64,000 nucleotides of DNA from Prorocentrum cordatum. Lineage: Eukaryota; Sar; Dinophyceae; Prorocentrales; Prorocentraceae. Shown piece after piece: positions 1-11,335 of this stretch. The notes under the pieces were generated by a model that worked only from the letters and a program-made list of their open reading frames with translations, did not search any database and had not been told where the DNA came from. Numbering within the stretch: the stretch's first letter is position 1; the number at the start of each line of letters is the position of its first letter. The position numbers and the translations under genes are program-made. The stretch covers positions 344,501 to 408,500 of the forward strand of contig CAUYUJ010008069.1 in assembly GCA_963575745.1 (NCBI GenBank). Reading direction: 5' to 3'.

Positions 1-1224
1 GACCGCAAACGCCAACGCGACCGCTCTCGATCATCCTCCGGGAAATTCACAGACTCTCGAAGTCAGTCGAGAGGACGATACGATAGATCACCCCGATCAT
101 TTGCCCGAGGCAGAGACGGACGTCGTGGCGGAGGACGCGGCGGCCCACGTGGCCGCGACAGATCATCAGGCAGCGACAGAGGACGCGACCGCCGTTCCAT
201 GAGCCGCAGTCCATCTCGTGGCTCTCCTCGGACTCGAGCACGTTCTCCTGCTATTGGTCGCCGCCCACGCCGCTACTACCGTAGTTACATCATCCGTGAC
301 AAGACCCTTATGGCCATACACAAGGCCAAGAAAGCATTCACCACACCACGACGTCGGATACGTTTCGACACAGACAACGTGGAATACTTCCCGTACACCG
401 TCTCCGGCAAGGCCAGTCTCGACAAGTGGATCGACAAGCCGAACGAAGGCAACATTGTCAACATACCAGATCCGCCCCCGCAGTGGTGGTGGAAACAGAG
501 CGCTCACGCTCTTCAATGTTGCCAACGGGAAGCTCAATTATGGCATAAGGATTTACAGGACTATCGACGCGCTCTAGCGTCGGTGGCAACACCCGCTGCG
601 ATTCCAGGTTCTCTCGACTTCACTACGGAGTCGCCTGAGACGATCCAGGAGTCGGTGGCGACACCTACTGTCGACCCTCCACGATCGACAGCCGCCCTGA
701 CCCGTTCCTGGGTTCTCGACAGTGGATCTGCGCACCATATCCAGGACAAGAACGAGTTTGCGCAGACCGAATCTGATCGCATTTCTATCCGCGAGGAACA
801 TATTCTGAAACCGGCCAATGGTGACCGTGCTGTCAACGAGCACTACGACATTCAACTACCAGAGGTAGGCTTACGGAGTTCAGCTCTTGCCCTGCCTGGT
901 TGTCCTTCGTTGCTATCAGTGGGACAATTAATTGAAGTTGATGGTTTTCGGCAACTTTGGGTCCCCGACCTGGGCTACATGCTCCAGGATCCGGGGGGCC
1001 AGTGGTACAAAGTCCCCGTCAACAGCCGAGTTCCAGAATTTCGCCTCGACGATCTTGTAAAGATACAACCACCACGATCGCGCACTTCCACAGCGCCACG
1101 ACGTCGCAGGCGCAAGCGTTCTCGTTCGCGCTGCCTCGACACATGCTGGCGCTGCAAGGACCCAGCGCAGTCACCACCGACATCCGAACCGCGGCTCCAC
1201 AGCGAGAACTGCCCCAAGAGATAA
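1..1224 (+). pseudogene. Copia Gag C-terminus and aspartic protease, 5' partial
   Basis: The frame is open from base 1, so the start codon lies off the left edge; the first ATG inside is at 199. The first 75 residues are rich in Arg, Ser and Gly (RS and RGG runs), a likely nucleic-acid-binding Gag tail in place of a visible CCHC knuckle. Around residue 240 comes WVLDSGSAHHIQDKNEF, the copia protease active-site region (D-S-G followed by A-H-H), which would cut the polyprotein. Two copies of the VATPA-coding motif precede the protease, at 582 and 654. The frame ends at TAA-free TAG/TAA context near 1224 and pol continues in another frame from 1266, so the Gag-Pol junction is shifted. Confidence 0.75.
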
Positions 1225-1265
1225 GTCAAAGTTTCGCACTGTGACTCGTTTACGTCTCAGCAGCA

Positions 1266-2810
1266 GTGTTCTTCTCACGCCTGCGGGGGGCCCACAAAGC
1301 CGGTCCGATCGACACCACTTCATCATGCGTCGAGGATCTGCCGGTGGCGACGCCTGCTGAGTCACGCTCCGATGGTGACCGTGTTCTTCCGAACCGTCAA
1401 AAGAAGCCCATCGATCCTATGCACTACATGACCCACAGCCCGAAACATCCTGACTGTGAGGTCTGCTCTCGCACCATGGCGCAGAATGCCCCGTGCAGAC
1501 GACAGCGCAAACCGCATCCACCGGCAGCCCCCACGGACGAGGACAGACACTGCCCACGAGGCTCGGCATCATCATGGCATATCCAGCCGTACACGAAGAC
1601 GCAGCTAAAGAAGGCATCCTTTCAGCAGTTCATCGCCGCAAACGACGAAGTAAATCATGTCTACACAGATAATTCAGGAGAGCTTCTGAAAGCGCGCCGT
1701 CAGCTGGGATGGAGACATGACACTAGCACTCCCCATCGTCCACAGACGAATGGACTGATCGAACGCATTGTCAAGATCGTCATCCTGGGTACTCGAGCTG
1801 TGTTACATGTGTCTGGACCCGGACACGAGTGGTGGAAGAAGGCCATGCAGGCCTTCTGCTGTGGACACAACTTTGCGCATGCATCCACGGGCGTTGCCGC
1901 CCTCAGCTATGGGCACACAGACAAGACAGCACACGAAATCCGACGTGGTGAAAGTTTTCCCGGGCACTGCATGCCGTTTGGTGCTCAGATCTTTTGGAAA
2001 TGCTTCAATCCCGAGATCAGCAATCAGACGGCAAAATTTGAGGAACATATTCGGGAAGGGTTCTTCATGAGTTACCATCTACACTCAGGTGGGCGTTGGT
2101 CTGGAGATTACCTCGTCTTGGACACGGCTACATGCGCCAAACACCCTGACGCCGACCTGTGTCACGTGCACAGAGTCAAGGATATCATTATCCCGGACGG
2201 TAAGTTCACATACCTTGTGAAGGACGGTACCCTACGACACCACAACCCCGAGGCACACGACGAGGTCAAGGCAGCTACGTCTCGTCCCCTGGGCGACGCA
2301 CCTCTGCCTGACCTACCGCTCACCCACCCGACAGAGTGGGATGACCCCTCTCTTATACCGCCGGACGCCAGTCCTGCTGCTTCCCATCCATCAGCTCCCG
2401 ATGTCGCTGCACCAGCGCCAGAGCTTGATTATTGGGAGCAGCGCGGCTACTGCATCATCCAGCATATCCGCACCCCGCGAAAGAAGCTGTTCCGACCGAC
2501 GGACGACATGATGAACATTCCTGTTCCCGTCGATCAACTCGATGTCGCACGGGATTTCGAGACGACTTCTACCTTCGAGGGCGAGGGTGTCTTTCGAGAC
2601 GTTTGGGACGGTGTTAGTGCCGCAGACCACCGAGAACTTAGTGGGCCATGGACCGGCCTAGTTCGGTTCTACGAGCTCCCCAAGATGTTGCCAGACGGCA
2701 AAATGGTAGTCCGCGGTCGTGAGACACGCGCACAGGCTACTACGCGCCCAGACCATCCTTCCCGAACACTGGAAGACTTTGTCCCGAGGCCAACAGAAGA
2801 AAGGTACTGA
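1266..2810 (+). pseudogene. Copia integrase
   Basis: Integrase would insert the cDNA. The frame opens without an ATG (GTG at 1266). An HHCC zinc-binding motif is visible in HSPKHPDCEVCSRT near 1433. The catalytic core keeps a second-Asp motif (HVYTDNSGELLKA, about 1660) and a catalytic-Glu motif (HRPQTNGLIERIVK, about 1735). The stretch before YTDNSGE is short and I see no first catalytic Asp, so part of the core seems deleted. The C-terminal half resembles the copia integrase tail (MPFGAQIFWK, SGDYLVLD). A third VATPA motif lies at 1343. Frame is lost near 2790, where RT-proximal sequence continues in frame 1. Confidence 0.75.
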
Positions 2811-4552
2811 CTACGCAGAAGACATTACACCAGCCCGCGAGACACGCGAGCGGGCTGCTCTTCGGGCGTGGATACGACAGGACCAACAAGCTAAACTCTT
2901 TCGCACAACAACGGCTGATGGACCCACATGGAATACCGTGGAACGTCGTATTACCTACGATATGGACAGCGGAGCTGCCATCCGAGACGAGGACGTCAAG
3001 GGCGTGACAAACAAGGCAATTCTGTATGCCAGAATTCTTGGTGGGCCACGTGACATCACCACCGTATTATACTACCGACAACCCTCAACATCGCATGCCG
3101 GAGTTGCACGTTCTCTGGTACTGATCGACAGTGAGGGCTACGAGTTCGGATGCGAACCCGCTTATCCGCAAGTTCACCCCGTCGGTAGTAATGCCCGCAA
3201 TGCCACGTGGACCCGACTACGCACAGGCACACAGAGAAAAGCTACCTGCGTCATCATGGGCACGCCCTGCTCTTGTTACACGAAATCTCAACAAACGCGA
3301 AGTTGCTGCTGAGCCACGAGCACAAGAGGCCCTACGCAAGGAATACGAACGCCTTGAGAAGAAACAGACATGGATGATAGAAACGGTCGCTGAAAAAAGA
3401 AGACGTTGAGGCCGAGGCGATTCGTGTTGGGAAGAAAGTTCACTTCTTCAACCTATTAGAGCTTTCTTCTGTGAAACATGAAGAACTTCCTCCAGAACTA
3501 CGTAAGTTCAAGGGCCGCGTGGTGGTTCAGGGCAACACTGGCCAAGACGAGACTGGCTTAGCTGCCATTTTCGCTGACGCGGCGTCTAATGCGTCACACA
3601 TTGAAGCTTCTAAGCTTTGTGACGCCACCGCATCATTGCCAAATTACGGAGGCGAACAGTGTGACGCGCCAGGCGCATACACTCAGGCCTTATTATACGG
3701 AGACGGTCGGATTGACCCAGTCGATACATGGATTACGCTCCCCAAGTGGCGTCAGCCCGACTCCTGGGCTAAACGAGGGACCCTGTGTGCCGACTCCGCT
3801 TGGCACTCTACGGACACCCTTTGGCAGGCGTGTTCTGGGAACGCAAGTGTCGCACGTGCCTGGAGAGCGTCGGTTTCGAGCCCATCCCTGGTTGGGAATG
3901 CGCGTGGAGACACAAGAAACTGGGCCTGATACATTCTGTTTACGTGGGCGACTTCAAGCTTGCAGGACCCGCCGCCAACCTCCATGCCAGCTGGGATCTG
4001 ATCCGCTGGAGCGGCATTGAGTTCGATCCGCCTACTCCGTACTCCCAACGCCTTGGCTGTGGACAACAGGCTTATGATGTTCCGCAGAGCGTCTTCGACA
4101 AGCGGATGGCTACCATTCGCCCGATGTTACCCAACCACAGCGAGAAAGACGACCGTACAGCTAAGCAAGTTCGTGGTATACGACATGCTATGCTTGGCTT
4201 TACCGACCAATGTATAGAGCGCTACCTTGAGTGCGCCTCCAAGATTACCAAAAAGCCAGGCTCACGCCGAAAACGCTCCGACTCCCCGAGGGCTTCGCGA
4301 TCTAAATCGCCTGGTTCCTCTGGGTCGGTCGCGAGACCTACTGGCGTGCTCAGCGCTCGGTCACGATCGTCCAGCCCAGCTGGGTCGGTCGAGAGACCAA
4401 CTGGTATGTCGCAAACCACGTCAGTCACTTACGACGACCTTCGCGCCGCGGAGACACCTGGTATCGAGGACACTTCTTTTACCGAGTCTGACTACTCTGA
4501 CGAGGGCATTCTCGGCCAGGACGCGGCGAGCGTGTTGATGAAGATTCTCTAG
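2811..4552 (+). pseudogene. Copia reverse transcriptase (RVT_2), frameshifted, YVGD active site
   Basis: RT sequence is spread over successive frames: frame 1 to about 3180, frame 2 to 3409, frame 3 from about 3412 to 3780, and frame 2 again from 3785 to 4552. Recognisable pieces are ALRKEYERLEKKQTW before the fingers, LRKFKGRVVVQGN, DAPGAYTQALL, then LALYGHPLAGVFWERK and VYVGDFKLAG. In copia RTs the last motif is YVDD; here the first catalytic Asp of the pair is Gly, so the enzyme would be inactive even with the frame restored. The segment from about 4250 to 4552 is Ser/Arg-rich and low complexity, replacing the usual connection to RNase H. Confidence 0.75.
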
Positions 4553-4726
4553 CTGGCACGATGCTGTCGTTTTGATATTTCACCCGGTGTGCATGTTAGC
4601 CAGAGAGATTACCAAGTGGAACACTACGTGTGACAAACGCCTTCATCGGCTTATCTGCTACCTCAAGACAACACGTACACATTGTCTACATGGATGGATC
4701 GGTGATACTCAGGACCAATTTTCATC

Positions 4727-5545
4727 ATGCTCTTCACCGATGCCTCATTTGCGGACTGCATTTCTTCCTCTAAGTCCACCACTGGCGTCTTCGCGGCGCT
4801 TGTTGGACCGAATACATTCTTCCCCGTCGCTGCCGTGTGCAAGAAACAGACGGTCGTTTCTCACTCCTCCACGGAGTCCGAGATCGTCGCTCTTGACTCT
4901 GCACTACGACTTGAGGGACTTCCACTGCTTTCCTTCTGGGAGGCCGTGGTGGAGGTTGCCAGCACCTGCAAAGAGAAGAGCAACTGCCTAGGTTGCTTGG
5001 GACGTGTCACTACAACGATATGTCCGGCCCTGGCCGCCAAAAAGCGGCGGCGTAAGACACCGCCTCGCAAGGCGTCCCCTGCAAGGGGATCTTCTCCTAG
5101 CCGGAGGCAGCTCCTGCTGCAGTCGGAGACACTTGCGACTCCCAAGAGGCGTACATGTTCCCACGAAGGTAGTCTGCCACACGTGGACCCAGAGCCTGCC
5201 CCTACGAGCAGCTCACCAAAAATGCACCTTATTGTCCTGGGGGACAACCGGGCCGTGATCAATTTTGTCCGAAGGGGACGTACACCAGCACTTCGTCATC
5301 TTCATCGCGCTCATCGCATTAATTTGGATTGTATATGCGAAACATGTCAATTTGAACATGTCTAGCTTAAGTATGTCAGCACCAAAGAACATATTGCCGA
5401 CATGATGACCAAACATTTTGAGCCTAAGAAAGCAGATCCCTGGAGGGATTTCTTGGAGCTGTCGCTCATCTTCCCCATCACCCCCATGCAGTGCGCCCCG
5501 AAGAACCCTTGGCGACCGTTGAGAGGGCCCAGGAGGCCAGATGGT
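4727..5545 (+). pseudogene. Copia RNase H
   Basis: RNase H would degrade the RNA strand of the cDNA hybrid. Visible motifs in order: LFTDASFADCISSSKSTTG (first Asp), HSSTESEIVALDSALR (Glu), LGDNRAVINFVRRG (Asp) and STKEHIADMMTKHF (last Asp, with the typical copia ending). The third and fourth motifs are separated by an in-frame TAG at 5363-5365. About 80 residues of basic, low-complexity sequence (about 5030-5200) are inserted between the second and third motifs. The frame runs on past 5545 without recognisable sequence. Confidence 0.75.
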
Positions 5546-5841
5546 CTACCGCACGTTGCCGAGCCTCCGAAAATGGATGGATGTGTAGAGACTTGTGAGA
5601 TATTGCTCACTGACCGTGAACATTGGGGGGCGCCAGGCACAAGATGCGGAACATTTTGCGTGGGATCAAAGGACCACGAGGGACTACGCGCGTGCATGTA
5701 CCATATCGGTGCCCCTGCCGGGCCTGGCGCCTCGCGCCAACCTCGTGCACGGGCCCGTTCGCCACGCGGTAGACGTTCTAGTCAGTCTTCTTCGTCACCC
5801 CTTGGCCCCGCCAGATCTAGGACCATTGTTATGCGATCGCG

Positions 5842-6543
5842 TTGCTCCCGCAGCTGTTTTACGACTCGAGCAATTACGCTTACCACATCTTGCTCGCACC
5901 GCGCGCACCTACTGTTCAGGGGAACGGTTCCGCCCCCGACTTTCCCCCATCTGTGATGCATCAGGTCCAACCTCTCCACCTTGTCGGCTGGGCCGTCGGC
6001 GGCGACGTCCGCTGGAATCCCGAAGCTGATGATGATGATCGCGTGGGCCCTGCGTTCCTGCTCCAGACAGGCCGCAATCGTGAGGAGGATGACGGATGCC
6101 ACTTCCTCCATCAGCGCCGCCTGGACAACGGCGCCGAGTACCACTTGCGCGCGCCAGACGACTCCGCTCTCATCGAGACCACCCGCGCCGCCACGCTGGA
6201 CGTGATTGGGGTGGTCGGCAATCGAGCGGGGCCTGTCGGCGGCAACGCCTACTGTGAGTACAACTCGGTGACGGCGACCCCATGGCTTTCGATGCTGAAA
6301 GCCATGTGTACGCTGTCAAGTTTGTCCACGCGGAGCACCGCTGTTCAGGAAGCTATCCGCAACTTGCCTGACCATTTGAACGCCACAATCCCTGGTCAAA
6401 ATCGCATGTGCCCTCCGATGGACCTCACCACGCACATGCTGGATGCTGAGTGGCGGATCCTGCATAATGATTGGTCAAAGGTTGGATGCGCTATGCTTGG
6501 ACAGTGGTCGCAGGATACGGTCAAGGATACGATATCTCGATAA
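5842..6543 (+). CDS. Unrecognised coding segment 1 of the 5.8-13.2 kb block
   Basis: A 233-codon open stretch with no ATG at its 5' end (TTG at 5842) and no family I recognise. Composition is protein-like: LHLVGWAVGGDVRWNPEA, a hydrophobic DVIGVVGNRAG and an Asn-rich middle. The frame stops at 6541-6543 exactly where the next frame begins to look coding (RYLDKDGYCMPPG from about 6535), so segments 1 and 2 were probably one reading frame broken by an indel near 6535. The weak motif copies at 5998 and 6238 are read here out of the VATPA frame. Confidence 0.4.
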   Translation: MLPQLFYDSSNYAYHILLAPRAPTVQGNGSAPDFPPSVMHQVQPLHLVGWAVGGDVRWNPEADDDDRVGPAFLLQTGRNREEDDGCHFLHQRRLDNGAEYHLRAPDDSALIETTRAATLDVIGVVGNRAGPVGGNAYCEYNSVTATPWLSMLKAMCTLSSLSTRSTAVQEAIRNLPDHLNATIPGQNRMCPPMDLTTHMLDAEWRILHNDWSKVGCAMLGQWSQDTVKDTISR

Positions 6544-9010
6544 GGACGGCTACTGCATGCCGCCAGGCCTCTATACGGAAGGATTGATGACTCCGAATCA
6601 CGCACATACTCTTGACCGAGAGCAAGTCAAGTTACCAGTGCGGCCTCCTGCCTTGGCCAGGACGTCCGATGTGGCAGGACACATCGGCCATACTGTGGAG
6701 GGCCATCTTGCCACCGACATGCGAGCCTTCCACGACCTCACCCCAAACAAGAAATACGCCCGAAAGCTCATCACTTGGCTGACAAATCGTGGCGGTTTTT
6801 GGGGGCTCGGTTCGAATCCCCAGACGGTGGCAACACGTTCTGATCACCCTGACGGCTGGGATCTTGTCCCGCATCTCGGCATGCAGCTATGGCAGCCCTA
6901 TGAAGAGGGCGGCGTTAACTCATCTGAGTTCCCGGAAGGAGACGAGCCTGGCGCCACTCCAGGATCCATGGTGGATCCATTGGAATTGCCCCAGGCAAAA
7001 TATAGTGCGTTCTGTGGTGGTCGATTGGTCGAAGCGCTTCCCTCCGAGCGAGGATGGGTGGGCATGTTACAAGAGGACTTGGGAATGCTCCTCATGCATG
7101 CGTTTGGCCCTGCAGGCCATGCCTACAAATGGACTAATCTCTACACGGGCCCCACATGGATTATGCACAAAAAGAGGTGTGCGAAGGCCGGGGACTACAA
7201 GCGTCACCCAGGGCACGGCATCGATGAGCTCAACAGCCCGACCCGACGCGGTGAGCTTGCACGCGCCGCCAGGGTGCAAGAAGGGCGTCTCGCACAAGTT
7301 CTACAGTTGCGGACCGCTGCCACGGTCGAACAGCGCGTGATGATCGGTACGATTCGTCAGGCGCGAGCCTTACTGTACTGCAATGACAATGCCTCTGTGG
7401 CAGATTGGCGCAAAAAGAATGAGCAGATTTGGGAATACTGGAGCACAGGGTTCCCTGCATATGTAAAGCAACGGCACTATTGCAGAGGACTCAATGCCTT
7501 CGTTGTTTGGAGTGCCAACGATATCGGCTGCGCCAGCAACAACCAACAGTGGTTAGACGTACGGCGCCATGCTGATCGTGCCCCAAACAAGACTGGACGC
7601 CCCGAGAACACCCACATCAAGTGCGAGAACGGCGTTCCAGAGCACATGCCGTTACACGTGACGGTTGATGTGTCACGATCCATTGACGTGACGCAGTACT
7701 TTCGATGCCCTATTGTAATGGGACCAGGTTTGGCTAAACAGTGGGGATTGCATCGCAACTTTGATTACCTGACATGTGACCTCACACGTCACATGAAGGC
7801 CATCGGCATCGCTGTTCTCCCTGCAGACCAATGGATTGAGTCCTATGACAAGGTATCTCCTACGGCATGGCATGCCAAAGTGAGTAGCCACAACATGGCG
7901 ATGATGACAACTCAATTCAACGACGCCGCGTGCTACCGCAATTTCTGCGCCGTTATTCAATAACTGCCTTCTCAGCCATATCCGTTTCGGCCGCCACTAT
8001 TGAAGGCCGCGACGGACTCCCAAGCATACACCCAGTCCAAGGAGATCTCAGCGGCTCTTGTGTTCCGCAACAAGATGACGGATGAGTGGAAGCGATTTCA
8101 CTGCCTCACGACGTTGATGAATCAAGCCGCCGGAGAAATATCCCACTGTGCTTGGATGGCTTCATGTGCCAGCGGCAATTTACCGCTATCTACGCCGGTG
8201 GCAACACCCGCTGACGAGCGTGCTCAGCAGCACTGTCCCGTCCCAGGGACGCCAGGCGAGCCGCCATCAGCGTCGCCAGCGCCACAACACCAGGATGATG
8301 ACCCATGCCGCCCGGCCTACGAGGGGCTACGCTACAGCCTGATTCCCTTGATCGACGCATACCTGGGCATTTGGGCATGCTACGATTTAGCTGAAAGAAC
8401 AACACTACTGTCGAAGCCCAACCTCGACTCCATTGATGCACATGCCCTCACCTGGGTGGTCTACGAGCAGCTCGTAGACAAGATCGAAGCGAAAGTGGAG
8501 GCCACTGAGGCAAACACCGAGCGCATCATCAAAGGGCGTGCGTTGCTGAACTCTCACCGTGTTGGACCTCGCCTGGACAATGCGAATACCATTCAGAAGT
8601 GCAAGGGTTACCGCACTCAGACCGCTCTGGACCGCATCGAGGTTCCCCCAGAGCCGCCAAGCGTTCCGCAGGCAGCCTCCCCGAGAGCACCGCCGGTACC
8701 ACCGCTCGATGCACCGCCCTCCGCGATCGAGCCAGCGCCGGCCGCGAGGCCCGCTGCAGTACCATCTGCAGCCGAACCAGCGACGACGCCGGTGCCTCTG
8801 CCCAATGCGAACAAGCCGCCACTGCCATCGGGCCCACCACCGAAGACCATGCCGGCCACGCGCCCCGACACGGGGCCGCCTGCCCATCCCCCATCGGATG
8901 CAGGCATGGCTACGGTGCCGGAGGCAACTCCTGCTGACGACGTTCCTACGTCCGTTCAGCGTTTGGACACAATGCGCGTGCTTCCATGGCAGGACACGCA
9001 CTCCTCGTGA
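6535..9010 (+). pseudogene. Unrecognised coding segment 2, one in-frame TAA
   Basis: Frame 2 is open from 6443 to 7960, broken by TAA at 7961-7963, and then open in the same frame to 9010 (about 820 codons). The first 500 residues look globular, with aromatic-rich stretches such as WEYWSTGFPAYVKQRHY and NAFVVWSANDIGCASNN. The last 130 residues are Pro/Ala-rich and look disordered. VATPA-type motifs occur at 8197 and 8920, both in the disordered part. I find no match to a known family. The single nonsense codon in an otherwise long frame suggests recent decay. Coding sense moves to frame 3 at about 9005. Confidence 0.45.
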
Positions 9011-9886
9011 GTATAAGCTCCGTGCGCAACAGCCAGATGAGCACCACTACGTGCCCCCCCTTCGGGGCACGGCCGCGCCAGGAGGCATGCAGTGCATCGC
9101 TGACAGGGATTGGGCAGCCCAGTTGGACTTTGACGATTGCGTGATCACCCACGCACCAGATCTCGACTATTCTGGTTGCTTTCCTGAGTGCAAATGGATT
9201 TCTCTCCCACCATACAAGGAAAAGCCGCATGGTCCCGACCTGATATTGAGACAATATCTCGGCGACCCCAAGTACATGAGCAGGGATATCACGACGATGC
9301 TGCGCCATATCTCGTATAGCAAACACTTCAGCATCGACCAGTTCACTGATCGGCGTATTAATATATGGAAAAGGCGCACAACATGGCGTTCCTTCGAGGA
9401 AATGGTGGAGTGGAAATTCCGCAGCCGTCGTAATAGCAGCAACGGACCATCCGATGAGGCGGCCATGGAGCACTACCTCAAAGACGGTCGGGATTGTGAA
9501 GCCTGGACGGATTATTACCCGATCTTTATCCTTCGTGCGCTCCAAACGCACATTGATCCAGAGAAGAAGCGGATTGAGATCTGCGGTGAACCATTATCCG
9601 CCGGGAGCAATCCCCGCTGCTTCGATTGGAGCAGCGTTATTGCCATTCGTTGCGTAGGAGGATATATTTCGGTCAACCCGCGCTCCCAGCCATGGAATAT
9701 GGGCTGAGAAAGCCTACAGTGGACCGACGTGAAATTCCTCCACCACGGCACAACATACCGTGCTTGGAGCAACATTTTGGAAGTTGGAATCATCCCTGGA
9801 TGATAAAGACGCTACTCAGCGAGACCAACAGCATCAGGAGGAGCCGCGCACCGAGGCATTCTACAGTTCGAGTGCGTACATGAAGG
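9010..9886 (+). pseudogene. Unrecognised coding segment 3 with a Tpt1/KptA-like HGT motif
   Basis: Frame 3 is coding-like from about 9000 to 9706 (LDFDDCVITHAPDLDYSG, RRTTWRSFEEMVEWKF). After an in-frame TGA at 9705-9707 it continues with FLHHGTTYRAWSNILEVGII before another TGA at 9802. H-G-T followed by an Ile/Leu-x3-G-hydrophobic step is the signature region of the RNA 2'-phosphotransferase (Tpt1/KptA) and ADP-ribosyltransferase fold. The next stretch (TEAFYSSSAYMKG, frame 1, about 9855) could be the following strand. The match is one motif only, and I could not place the other catalytic arginines, so the assignment is tentative. Confidence 0.35.
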
Positions 9887-11236
9887 GTGCGCAGCCTAAT
9901 GCTCACAAATTTTCTACACCCGTCAGACGCACACCAGCCCGCGCCGGAGGCAACGCCTGCTGCGAAGGCTTATCCTGTGGCGTACTCGCCAAAACCTCTG
10001 CAGCAGGCGCAGATAGCCCAGATCAGTGGTTCAGAGTCTGCCTCTGCGTCATCGGCACAGCAACCCCTTGCTCCCACGCCGGGGGCAGCCCCTGCTGGCC
10101 TTGCCGCAGTAACAGCAGCGCTCATTCACTCGGCAGAAGAATTTGCCGACCCCAATACTTTCGACGAAGAGGCCATTGTCCGTGCTATGGTTGGCAGGAG
10201 CACATACAACCAGCAGGACAAGGATTGGCTTATCTCGATGGCGTGCTGCAGGGCGGCGCTCAGGCCCATCAGAGCAGAACTCACGCTGAGAGACTGGAGC
10301 CGACGTCCTATCTTCACCGATGTTCGTGTCGGCGACTTCATCTTCGTGAAAAATTTGGGTCATAGCAACTGCTGCCACTACGACAACCACTACCCCAAGG
10401 GCGATTATAGCACCAAAGCTCGCATGAACAAGGGCCACATCTACGGCCCCGTCATACACTTCGGTGTGTTTGAGAAGTTCTTCGCAGTACAGATACCGAT
10501 ACTACACTACGGATTGCGCTGGGTAAACATCTGGTATTGTGACAAAAGTTTGCCACTCAAGGGCGTCGTTTACGCCATGCCCGTACGCACTGACAAGATT
10601 GATGATGCCCACATGGAGGTGGCTATGAAGGGACCCTCACCATGCAGCTCACAGATTGCTGAGTATGCTCAATCACATGAGCTTCCATACTTCGGCATTC
10701 CTTCTCTTCAGCGAGTGCGTATCCCACGCACACCGACTAGAAACACCGCTCCTCGGACCCCAGGATCCGACCTGGAGCTGGTGGCAACGCCCGCTGAAGA
10801 TCCCATGGAGATCGACGAAGGCATTCGGCAACAAGTGGTTGACACCACCGTCGAGCGCTCAACCATTGTCGCTGATGTTTCCGAAGTTGTGGTCGGTGAT
10901 GAGCAGGGGCTTGCCGACGACGCCATGGAGGCTGAGATGACAGCCGAGATCCAGGCAGATCAGAACTCTGGTACTTCTCTCTTCGAATGCATCCTTGATC
11001 CAACAGAGAATATCCTTAACCAGAAGGATTATCGCCCGAAAGATATCAATAACTGGACAACAGAATCGGACAACCACATGGTGTATTACTGGAAATCGGC
11101 ACCGCTGATGGAGTCGCCGATGTTCCAGATAAACCAGGTAATCGAGATGCACGGCAGTCCCGACCTGTATATACAGGACAAGATCGAATCATACCTGATA
11201 TTCCAGTTTCATTTTGGGACCGAATCAGATATGTAC
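9887..11236 (+). CDS. Unrecognised coding segment 4
   Basis: Frame 2, about 450 codons, without an ATG at the 5' end. It starts with a Pro/Ala/Gln-rich disordered stretch carrying the EATPA motif (9946). A globular portion follows with FTDVRVGDFIFVKNLGHSN, Asp/His/Cys-rich NCCHYDNHYPKGDY and HYGLRWVNIWYCDKSLPLKG, then an acidic tail with the VATPA motif (10780). The frame runs into an AT dinucleotide array at 11237 and then stops. The array probably interrupted an originally longer protein, because coding-like sequence resumes at 11336. No family recognised. Confidence 0.45.
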
Positions 11237-11238
11237 AA

Positions 11239-11299
<61 letters not shown>

Positions 11300-11300
11300 T
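11237..11300. repeat. (AT)n microsatellite
   Basis: About 64 bases of nearly pure TA repeats between coding segments 4 and 5 of the unknown block. Confidence 0.95.
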
Positions 11301-11335
11301 ACAACCACACTCATACCTGGGCACGGGATCTTCCC

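Larger units (their letters stand above)
1..5545 (+). mobile_element. Ty1/copia-type retrotransposon, degenerate, left end outside the window
   Basis: Domains follow the copia order: RS/RGG-rich Gag tail, aspartic protease, HHCC zinc region, DDE integrase, RVT_2-type reverse transcriptase, copia RNase H. The phrasing of the RT (a stretch like KFKGRVVVQGN, then YGHPLAGVFWERK and VYVGDFKLAG) matches the copia RT style I know from dinoflagellates and diatoms. The reading frame changes at least four times and an in-frame TAG lies at 5363, so this copy is dead. No LTR pair was found: the left end is cut by the window and the right limit is unclear. Unknown ORFs continue on the same strand to about 13.2 kb and share the VATPA/hairpin motif, so the element may be longer than given here. 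Confidence 0.85.

Noticed and set aside
6795-6830. GGTTCGAATCCCC resembling a tRNA T-arm
   Set aside because: The flanking bases do not form the 5-bp T stem, there is no acceptor or anticodon arm, and it lies in a coding-like frame.
8197-8240. CTGACGAG after a hairpin, like a hammerhead ribozyme core
   Set aside because: No stem II followed by GAAA and no cleavage-site helix could be drawn; other copies of the motif lack CTGANGA.
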